Assembly: GCA_947384195.1 (NCBI GenBank)
Contig: CANDGE010000009.1
Span: 1 to 35,230, forward strand
Length of the DNA stretch: 35,230 nucleotides
From: an uncultured Clostridia bacterium
GTDB lineage: Bacteria > Bacillota > Clostridia > Christensenellales > Pumilibacteraceae
Direction: 5' to 3'
Part shown: piece after piece, positions 1 through 7,483 of the stretch
Position numbering within the stretch: position 1 is the first letter of the stretch
How the letters are laid out: each line of letters begins with the position of its first letter
The notes under the pieces: generated by a model
Databases searched by the model: none
Told to the model about the DNA's origin: nothing
The model's input: the letters and a program-made list of their open reading frames with translations, nothing else
Translations under genes and position numbers: made by a program

Positions 1-47
1 GAGATTGACCTTAGTGACTGGAGTTCAGACGTGTGCTCTTCCGATCT
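1..47 (+). other. Illumina P7/TruSeq adapter with 8-base index (contamination)
   Basis: Positions 14-47 match the 34-base Illumina TruSeq read-2 adapter end to end, finishing in CTCTTCCGATCT. Positions 1-5 (GAGAT) match the 3' end of the P7 oligonucleotide, and positions 6-13 (TGACCTTA) sit exactly where the 8-base i7 index lies. Real genomic sequence therefore starts at 48. A GTG at 33 lies inside the adapter and would give the first gene a false start. Confidence 0.97.
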
Positions 48-437
48 GTCACTGCGCAGAGCTTAAAGACGGCATTGCTGTTTTCTTATGCTTTCAACGA
101 GCTCGGTTATGAAACTTTGCCGAAGCCGTGCGATAGATTCGGCGATATAATTTGCTCCGTCAAATTCGGAGATGAAGCCAAATTGATAGAGTTTTGTCGC
201 GCCGTGCAAAGCGTTTCGCCGATAGACAGCTTTGCATTGCCCGAGCCGTGGGATATGCCGGGATATAACGATCGGGTAATAATGGCGGCCGGCGCGTTTG
301 TGCAGGGCGCGTCCATAGAGCTTTCCTGCGACGCGCCGATACGTCCGCCGTATATAGCGTATTTGCAAGGCGGACTGACGTTCGAGCACGGCGTTATCGC
401 GCTCGAAAAGTGTTTGGACACGTTATCGAAAATATAG
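48..437 (+). CDS. Methionine gamma-lyase / aluminium resistance family protein, C-terminal fragment
   Basis: This is the last 129 residues of a PLP-dependent fold-type I enzyme of the Met_gamma_lyase (aluminium resistance, YnbB-like) family; the 5' part is lost at the contig end. Recognisable family segments are PEPWDMPGY near residue 69, the block VIMAAGAFVQGASIELS, and the terminal YLQGGLTFEHG. Members are usually near 400 residues, so about a third is present and the PLP lysine is not. The reading frame runs upstream into the adapter (1-47), so no start codon can be assigned. The family is often described as a methionine or cystathionine lyase, but the true substrate is poorly established. 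It is followed by an AT-rich gap and the enolase promoter. Confidence 0.85.
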   Translation, partial: VTAQSLKTALLFSYAFNELGYETLPKPCDRFGDIICSVKFGDEAKLIEFCRAVQSVSPIDSFALPEPWDMPGYNDRVIMAAGAFVQGASIELSCDAPIRPPYIAYLQGGLTFEHGVIALEKCLDTLSKI

Positions 438-488
438 TTTTTTAAAACCGCATCGCCGCAAAATATTGTGCCTTTTTTATTAAATCAC

Positions 489-1851
<1,363 letters not shown>

Positions 1852-1887
1852 GTAAACGCCGATCGGCGATATGATCGTACGATATAC

Positions 1888-1920
1888 AAAAGCGATACGG
1901 CTTAGGTCGTGTCGCTTTTT
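1888..1920 (+). terminator. Rho-independent terminator after eno
   Basis: Stem 1888-1901 pairs with 1906-1919 (14 bp with two G-U pairs) around the loop TTAG; the 3' arm ends in a run of T. The arms begin AAAAGCGA and end TCGCTTTT, so it could also act in the reverse direction. Confidence 0.85.
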
Positions 1921-1954
1921 GCGTGTGGCAAATCAAAAATGTAGTTATATATTA

Positions 1955-1983
1955 TTGCAAATTCGTCCGAATTGTTGTATAAT
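1955..1983 (+). promoter_or_regulatory. Sigma-A promoter of the HIT-TCS-thiI operon
   Basis: TTGCAA (1955-1960), a 17-bp spacer and a perfect TATAAT (1978-1983) lie about 50 bp upstream of the HIT gene. The genes that follow overlap or nearly touch up to 7482, so this is the only obvious promoter for seven genes. Confidence 0.75.
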
Positions 1984-2033
1984 ATATTCAAAGTAACGCG
2001 ACCTGTGCGTTTAAACACGTATGCGAGGTATTT

Positions 2034-2387
2034 ATGGACGATTGCATTTTCTGCAAGATCGTTGCGGGCGATATCCCCGCAAAAAAGTATTACGAAGACG
2101 AGCTGATGATCGTTATAGCCGATATTTCGCCCAAAGCAGAAAAACATTATTTGGCTATACCCAAAAAGCATTATAAGCTGTTTTCGGAAATGACCGAAGC
2201 CGATGCCGCCGATTTGGGCAAATGTATTCGCAAGATCGGCGAGATCGCTCCGTCGCTCGGGCTCGAGAACGGTTTCCGTTTTATCGTCAATCAAGGCGAT
2301 GACGCCGAACAAACCGTTTTCCATTTGCATATGCACTTGCTCGGCGGACAAAAGCTGTCTACGCATAGCTATAAGCGCGATGCGTGA
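2034..2387 (+). CDS. HIT family hydrolase (Hint/HinT-like)
   Basis: Small cytoplasmic histidine-triad nucleotide-binding protein of 117 residues, the usual size. Hint-like members hydrolyse phosphoramidate or AMP-linked substrates. It opens with CIFCKIVAGDIPA, typical of the PKCI/Hint branch, and carries the histidine triad H97-L-H99-M-H101, where the middle His is the nucleophile in this family. The ATG at 2034 has GAGGT about 5 bases upstream. It is the first gene after the promoter at 1955-1983 and overlaps the next gene by 8 bases. The physiological substrate cannot be told from sequence. Confidence 0.93.
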   Translation: MDDCIFCKIVAGDIPAKKYYEDELMIVIADISPKAEKHYLAIPKKHYKLFSEMTEADAADLGKCIRKIGEIAPSLGLENGFRFIVNQGDDAEQTVFHLHMHLLGGQKLSTHSYKRDA

Positions 2388-2919
2388 AAAGTCTGTCGTC
2401 ACGAGCGGAGAAAAAGTCGTTAACGCATACAATGAGTCGCGCTTTGTCGATTCGGCGATTGGCGAATATGTTTTCGGCGATATGGGATATCGAAAAGCGT
2501 CGGACGCATTTCGTCGCGAATGCCAGGTGCTGTTTGCGTTGTCTGTCGGTGACGGGCTTGTGGAGCGTCGAGAAGATATGCGCAATTATATTGTCAAAAT
2601 ATTGCTGTATATCGGGCTGTTGCCGCGCGATAACGGGTTTGCGGTAGTGGCGCGTCTTATCGAAACGGCAGCTATTCGCGCCGACATGGAGCTTGAAAGC
2701 GTAATAGACGGTTTTGCGAAAGCGCACGGCGCGGATCGTGCGGCAGTCGAAAGGATAGTCGAAAAGAATTTCGATCCGTACGACGCCGAGCTTGTCGATC
2801 GCGTGACGACGCTTATCGGAACGCAACCGTTTACGGCAAAGGACGTCTTGTGCGATATCGCGGTGTTTGTACGCCTTAGATACTATGACGGGATATATCG
2901 CGATGAACGAGTTTTTTGA
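2380..2919 (+). CDS. Unrecognised protein, possible stand-alone Spo0A C-terminal-like domain (copy 1)
   Basis: The 179-residue product is not confidently assigned. The start is the ATG at 2380, inside the end of the HIT gene (8-base overlap); a longer frame exists upstream but lies inside HIT. No signal peptide or membrane segment is visible. The last ~110 residues can be laid by eye along the helical C-terminal DNA-binding domain of Spo0A: IVKILLYIGLL against the first helix, AAVERIVEKNF against the SRVERAIRHA recognition helix region, LIG against LFG, and VLCDIAVFVRLR against FIAMVADKLRL. No receiver domain precedes it; the N-terminal ~65 residues are not recognised. The next gene has the same pattern, which supports a related pair. 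Without a profile search this remains an inference. Confidence 0.4.
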   Translation: MREKSVVTSGEKVVNAYNESRFVDSAIGEYVFGDMGYRKASDAFRRECQVLFALSVGDGLVERREDMRNYIVKILLYIGLLPRDNGFAVVARLIETAAIRADMELESVIDGFAKAHGADRAAVERIVEKNFDPYDAELVDRVTTLIGTQPFTAKDVLCDIAVFVRLRYYDGIYRDERVF

Positions 2920-3400
2920 AAATAAATACTTAAAATCACGTAAGCTCGATTTTAAAAACTACTCGATAGACGATTTTTTGTATAACGAAACGGCGGTCGA
3001 AAAGTGTGTAGATCTTTCCGCGGTAATGCTTGCGGTATGCGGACTGCTGATTATGTCCGGGTTCGATATACATTTGCGCGGAACGCATTATTTGACGCAG
3101 TTGACAGCCGAGCGTTCCGTAAATGCTTGGTTTTCTCTCGACGAAACGATCGAACGCATAGCGCGAGAAGGCGAAACGGACAGCGCTTCCGTGATAGCGG
3201 AGATAGATGCGGCATTAAAGCGAAATTCGCGTTTCGGCGTTGTGATGTCGAGCTTGCTCGGCGAGTCTGTCGGCGACATTAACGGTCTCGGGCTTGCCGA
3301 TATAACCGAGATAGTCGTCGCCGCATTTAAAATATATTATAACTATGTGACGGATGAGTCCGTTGCGCAAAGGTCGGTCGGTAATGAACAACGAAAGTAA
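2903..3400 (+). CDS. Unrecognised protein, possible stand-alone Spo0A C-terminal-like domain (copy 2)
   Basis: Product of 165 residues from the ATG at 2903, overlapping the previous gene by 17 bases; a TTG at 2867 and an ATG at 2885 are other possible starts. By eye, SGFDIHLRGTHYL resembles the Spo0A segment IGVPAHIKGYLYL, SVIAEIDAALKRN sits where RVERAIRHAIEVA lies, SLLGE matches SLFGY, and ITEIVVAAFKIYY matches the last helix. There is no receiver domain and no clear transmembrane segment. It overlaps the response regulator gene by 17 bases, so the two are probably translationally coupled. If the likeness is real, this would be a DNA-binding output protein; if not, it is an orphan family tied to the neighbouring two-component system. 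Confidence 0.42.
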   Translation: MNEFFENKYLKSRKLDFKNYSIDDFLYNETAVEKCVDLSAVMLAVCGLLIMSGFDIHLRGTHYLTQLTAERSVNAWFSLDETIERIAREGETDSASVIAEIDAALKRNSRFGVVMSSLLGESVGDINGLGLADITEIVVAAFKIYYNYVTDESVAQRSVGNEQRK

Positions 3401-4070
3401 AATAAAGATTTTGATCGTCGACGACGACGAAAATATTTGCAGATTGCTCGAGCTGTATTTAAAGCGCGACGGTTTTGGCGCAGAGTATTGTCATAACGGC
3501 GAAACAGCGTTGTCTAAACTGAATTCCAATAGCTACGACGCAGTTTTTCTCGACGTGATGATGCCCGTAATGGACGGGTTCGAGGTCCTGTCGGCTTTGC
3601 GCAAATTCTCAAACGTGCCCGTTATCATGCTGTCGGCGCGAGGCGAATCGATGGACAAGATATCCGGGCTCGATTGCGGCGCGGACGATTATATAACCAA
3701 GCCGTTCGAGCCGGGTGAGGTAATAGCGCGGTTGCGCGCAGTATTGCGGCGTTTCAAACCCGCGGATGAGATCAAACGTGTAGATCTTTTCAATCTTTCT
3801 GTCAATATTTCCGATTACACCGTCACGCTCGACAACGAAAAGCTCGACATGCCGCCGAAAGAGATAGAGCTGCTGTATATGCTCGTCAAAACGCCGATGC
3901 ACGTTTTTACGCGAGACGATCTTTTAAAAGAAATATGGGGGCAGAGCTATTCGGGCGATTCCCGTACCGTCGACGTGCACATCAAGCGCGTGCGCGAAAA
4001 GCTCGGCGAAAACGCACACTGGCGGCTTACTACCGTATGGGGCGTCGGTTATAAGATAGAAGTTTTTTAA
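3384..4070 (+). CDS. OmpR/PhoB-family response regulator
   Basis: Cytoplasmic two-component response regulator of 228 residues. The receiver domain (about 1-120) has the acidic pair D13/D14, the phospho-acceptor D57 in FLDVMMP, S84 in the switch position and K106 in DDYITKPF. The C-terminal winged helix (about 133-228) ends with the family signature SRTVDVHIKRVREKLG. The ATG at 3384 is preferred over an upstream frame opening at 3354: AAAGG lies about 10 bases before it and the receiver begins immediately. It overlaps the preceding gene by 17 bases and is 14 bases before the kinase gene, its likely partner. Regulon unknown; PhoP/YycF/WalR-like by overall architecture, but none can be singled out. 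Confidence 0.94.
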   Translation: MNNESKIKILIVDDDENICRLLELYLKRDGFGAEYCHNGETALSKLNSNSYDAVFLDVMMPVMDGFEVLSALRKFSNVPVIMLSARGESMDKISGLDCGADDYITKPFEPGEVIARLRAVLRRFKPADEIKRVDLFNLSVNISDYTVTLDNEKLDMPPKEIELLYMLVKTPMHVFTRDDLLKEIWGQSYSGDSRTVDVHIKRVREKLGENAHWRLTTVWGVGYKIEVF

Positions 4071-4084
4071 ACAACGGAGAAAGC

Positions 4085-5227
4085 ATGTCGGATAAACAAT
4101 CCAAATCCAAAAAATTTTACAGATCGCATATTTTCAGGATAATCGTCGGCGCGGTATGCTTGTTTAGTACCGTATTTTTTCCGTTTGTATTTGCTTATCC
4201 TGCCGTCGATCGTATAATGCGCGCGGTGATAATAGGATGTGTGTCGGCGGCGTGCGTTGCCGAGACAGTAATATTTGCCGTTGTTACGCATTTTTGCGTG
4301 TATGCGCGTATCGAACACGCTTCGGATTGTCTTAACGATATGGCCCACGGCGGGATATTGCAAAATATCGACGAATGTGAGTCGGACAACACCGCATCGA
4401 GCGTTGTTGCGGCTGTAAACGCTACCGTCGACGAATATGCAAGACTCGAACAAGTGCGCAAATCGTTCGTTGCCAATGCGTCGCACGAATTGCGTTCGCC
4501 GCTTACGTCGGTACAAGGATTTTTGCAAGCGGCGTTGGACGGTACGGCAGACGATGCAGATAAAGGAAAATATCTCGAGATCGCGTTGAGCGAAACAAAA
4601 AGGCTTAACGGTTTGATTAGTTCAATGCTCGATCTGTCGCGGCTCGATTCGGGTAAAAATCCGCTTGTTATGACCAAATTCAATATAAACGACGTGATAA
4701 ACGACGTCGTCGCAAAATTCGAGCCCACGCTCGTTAAAAAATCGATCCAGACAAATACCGATTTTTCGGCGCCTACTTGTTATGTTTTTGCCGATAAGGA
4801 TAAGATCATACAGGTCATGACAAATCTTATCGATAATGCTATAAAGTATTCGCCCGTGTATTCGCGAATAGAAATCATGACCGAAGTGCATGAAAGCAAA
4901 GTGCAGATAACCGTACGTGATTTCGGCTACGGTATCAGCAAGCGCGATCAAATGTTGATATGGGATAGGTTTTACATGACCGATAAGTCGCGATCGCCCG
5001 TCAAGACCAAGGGCTCGGGATTGGGACTTTCCATAGTAAAAAAGATAATCGACGAGCACGACGAAATAATTTGGGTGGAAAGCAGTCGCGGCGCGGGCGC
5101 GAAATTTATTTTTACTTTGACTTTGTTCGATCCGAACAAGCATAAAGTTTCGACGGGCAACGTTATAAAAACGTCGGACGTCGTCGGCGCAGGCATAACG
5201 GAGACAGATAATGATATACTTGGATAA
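4085..5227 (+). CDS. Sensor histidine kinase with two close transmembrane helices
   Basis: Membrane histidine kinase of 380 residues, partner of the response regulator upstream. Two hydrophobic segments (about 17-38 and 46-69) are separated by under ten residues, so there is practically no extracellular sensor domain; this is the layout of intramembrane-sensing kinases. After a linker without a recognisable PAS domain comes the dimerisation domain with H134 in ASHELRSPLTS, then the ATPase domain with the N box MTNLIDNAIKYSP, G1 DFGYGIS and G2 GSGLGLSIVKKI. CGGAG precedes the ATG. The 3' end overlaps the cysteine desulfurase start by 17 bases. No transporter lies next to it, unlike BceS-type kinases, so the signal is unknown. 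Confidence 0.93.
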   Translation: MSDKQSKSKKFYRSHIFRIIVGAVCLFSTVFFPFVFAYPAVDRIMRAVIIGCVSAACVAETVIFAVVTHFCVYARIEHASDCLNDMAHGGILQNIDECESDNTASSVVAAVNATVDEYARLEQVRKSFVANASHELRSPLTSVQGFLQAALDGTADDADKGKYLEIALSETKRLNGLISSMLDLSRLDSGKNPLVMTKFNINDVINDVVAKFEPTLVKKSIQTNTDFSAPTCYVFADKDKIIQVMTNLIDNAIKYSPVYSRIEIMTEVHESKVQITVRDFGYGISKRDQMLIWDRFYMTDKSRSPVKTKGSGLGLSIVKKIIDEHDEIIWVESSRGAGAKFIFTLTLFDPNKHKVSTGNVIKTSDVVGAGITETDNDILG

Positions 5228-6335
5228 TGCCGCCACGACGCGTGTGTTCGATCGTGCGATATCTGCGGCAAGCGAGGTAATGCGCGAAAGGTTTTACAAC
5301 CCAAACGCTACGTACGAAAGCGGAGTAAAAGCGCGTGAAAGCATAGAACACGCGCGTAGAACGATAGCCGACGCCGTCGGCGCCGCGGCGGACGAGCTGA
5401 TATTTACTTCATGCGCTACCGAGTCCAATAATTGGATTTTCGCTTGCGGCAAGAAGTACAAAAAAGGCAATATAGTTATCACGGCAGGCGAACACGCATC
5501 GGTATACGAACCTGCCATGCAACTTAAAAGTCGCGGCGACGACGTTCGTATTGCGCCGCTTACCGCCGACGGGAATGTGGACGAGAACGCACTTTTAAGT
5601 CTTGTAGACGAAGAAACGTCGCTTGTATCGCTAATACACGTCAACAACGAAACAGGCGTCGTAAACGATATCGAGCGGCTTGTCGCGGCAGTAAAAGCCC
5701 GTTCGCCGCGTGCATACGTGCACAGCGACGGGGTCCAAGGTTTGCTTAAAACGGGTATGCCGTTGCGCGATCTCGGCGTTGATTTTTACAGTGCGAGCGC
5801 GCATAAGCTCGGTGCGCCTAAGGGGATCGGCTTGTTATACGTAAAACACGGAATAAACATATCGCCGTATTTGTCGGGCGGCGGACAGGAGCGTAATCTG
5901 CGTTCCGGCACGCAAAATACGCCGTATATCGCCGCTTTTGCGGCGGCTGTCGAAGAATTCGGTAAAGCGAACGATCGTATGCGGATTTCGGCGTTGCGTG
6001 CAGAGCTGTGCGAATATTTCGTATCGCACGGCTGCAAGATCGTCGGAAATCATAATAATTCGGGATATATCGCTTGCGTGCTAGTACCGAATGTAAAAGC
6101 GGAAATATTGCAAAATGTTGCGCACGACAGCGGAGTCGTTATAGGCAAAGGCGCGGCATGTTCCGGATCTAAGCGCGGCAATCGTGTTTTGAGTGCCATG
6201 GGCTTGAAGCAAAACGAAATAGAAAGCTGTATAAGGTTAAGTTTGTTTGCGGACACAAAGCGCGACGACGCGCTCGAAGCCGCGCACATAATAATCGACG
6301 CGGCGCGTCGGTTGGGGAGTAAACATGTCGGATAA
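5211..6335 (+). CDS. Cysteine desulfurase (NifS/IscS family), partner of ThiI
   Basis: PLP enzyme of 374 residues that takes sulfur from cysteine as a protein persulfide. Seen: MIYLDNAATT at the N-terminus, the HVNNETG motif near 143-149, the PLP lysine K199 in SASAHKLGAPKG, and the catalytic C317 in GKGAACSGS, which marks the short-loop NifS-like group. The start ATG at 5211 follows GGAG and lies 17 bases inside the kinase gene. It overlaps thiI by 11 bases; in Bacillus subtilis the equivalent NifZ donates sulfur to ThiI for 4-thiouridine in tRNA, and the pairing suggests the same job. A role in general Fe-S assembly cannot be excluded. Confidence 0.93.
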   Translation: MIYLDNAATTRVFDRAISAASEVMRERFYNPNATYESGVKARESIEHARRTIADAVGAAADELIFTSCATESNNWIFACGKKYKKGNIVITAGEHASVYEPAMQLKSRGDDVRIAPLTADGNVDENALLSLVDEETSLVSLIHVNNETGVVNDIERLVAAVKARSPRAYVHSDGVQGLLKTGMPLRDLGVDFYSASAHKLGAPKGIGLLYVKHGINISPYLSGGGQERNLRSGTQNTPYIAAFAAAVEEFGKANDRMRISALRAELCEYFVSHGCKIVGNHNNSGYIACVLVPNVKAEILQNVAHDSGVVIGKGAACSGSKRGNRVLSAMGLKQNEIESCIRLSLFADTKRDDALEAAHIIIDAARRLGSKHVG

Positions 6336-7482
6336 CGTTATTTTGATAAGGTTCGGGGAGCTTTATCTCAAAGGCAAAAACAAAGACTACTTCGAGAATA
6401 TTCTTAAAGATAATATACGAAAAAAGCTCGCAGGGCTCGACTGTAAGCTGTATTTCGGGCGCGGACGCTATGTCGTCAAAGATTACGATCGATCGGACGA
6501 AAGCGCCGTTATAGCGCGATTAAAGCAGGTTTTCGGCGTGCATTCCGTGTCGGTTGCACGACGGTGCGGTTATGATATGGACGAGATAGCCGCGCTCGCC
6601 GTCGAGCTTACTCCCGACATCGGCAGTTTCAGAGTAACGGCGCACCGTTCGTATAAAAAATATCCGCTCGATTCGTTGCAGATCAATAAGCAGTTGGGCG
6701 AGCGTATATTACAAGCCAAACCGCAGTTGACCGTCGATCTTCACAGACCCGACTGTGTTTTGCATGTCGAAGTGCGCGAAGACGGCGATGTGTATTTATA
6801 CGACAGCTCGGAGCGTTGCGCCGGCGGTATGCCGTACGGAACCGGCGGTAACGGCTTGTTATTGCTGTCGGGCGGTATAGACAGTCCCGTAGCAGGTTAC
6901 ATGCTCGCCAAGCGCGGTATGAGCATAAAGGCATTGCATTTTCATTCGTATCCGTATACGTCGCAGGCCGCCAAGGAAAAGGCCGTCAAGCTCGCTCGCA
7001 TACTCGGCGAATATTGCCCGAGCATAAAATTGATGTGCGTATCGCTTACCGAGATACAGGAAACTATCCATAAACAATGCAAACCGAACTATATGATAAC
7101 GCTTGTCCGACGCTTTATGATACGTATAGCGAATGAAGCGGCAAAGCAAAACGATTGCGGTTGTATTATAAACGGCGAGAGCTTGGGGCAAGTGGCAAGT
7201 CAGACGTTGGAGAGCATAACCGTAACTAATGCCGTCGCGGATGTGCCTGTTTTTCGTCCGCTCATAGGCATGGATAAGGACGAAATAATCGAGATAGCAC
7301 AAAAAATAGGCTCGTTTGAAACGTCGATCGAGCCGTTTGAAGATTGTTGTACAGTTTTTCTGCCCGAGTTTCCGCTCATCAAGCCGACTGTCGAAAAGGT
7401 CGAGGAACAGGAAGCTCGTATCGAAAATTATAACGAGTTGATACAAAAAGCGCTTGAAAATATCGAATATATCGATCTTTAA
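6325..7482 (+). CDS. thiI: tRNA 4-thiouridine synthetase ThiI (no rhodanese domain)
   Basis: Cytoplasmic enzyme that adenylates U8 of tRNA and replaces its oxygen with sulfur. The 385 residues hold an N-terminal ferredoxin-like and THUMP region (about 1-165), the PP-loop LSGGIDSPVAGYM with SGGID at 182-186, and the C-terminal AANH domain with FEDCCTVFLP. The rhodanese domain of the E. coli enzyme is absent, as in Firmicutes, where the adjacent cysteine desulfurase hands over sulfur directly. The ATG at 6325 has GGGGAG upstream and lies inside the desulfurase gene. It is the last gene of the operon and its stop is one base from the stop of the converging penicillin-binding protein gene. Confidence 0.96.
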   Translation: MSDNVILIRFGELYLKGKNKDYFENILKDNIRKKLAGLDCKLYFGRGRYVVKDYDRSDESAVIARLKQVFGVHSVSVARRCGYDMDEIAALAVELTPDIGSFRVTAHRSYKKYPLDSLQINKQLGERILQAKPQLTVDLHRPDCVLHVEVREDGDVYLYDSSERCAGGMPYGTGGNGLLLLSGGIDSPVAGYMLAKRGMSIKALHFHSYPYTSQAAKEKAVKLARILGEYCPSIKLMCVSLTEIQETIHKQCKPNYMITLVRRFMIRIANEAAKQNDCGCIINGESLGQVASQTLESITVTNAVADVPVFRPLIGMDKDEIIEIAQKIGSFETSIEPFEDCCTVFLPEFPLIKPTVEKVEEQEARIENYNELIQKALENIEYIDL

Positions 7483-7483
7483 G

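Noticed and set aside
33-437. A complete gene starting at GTG 33
   Set aside because: The start lies inside the sequencing adapter; the real gene is cut at 48.
2203-2379. N-terminal extension of the first Spo0A-like gene
   Set aside because: It lies wholly in another frame of the HIT gene; the ATG at 2380 gives the usual short overlap.
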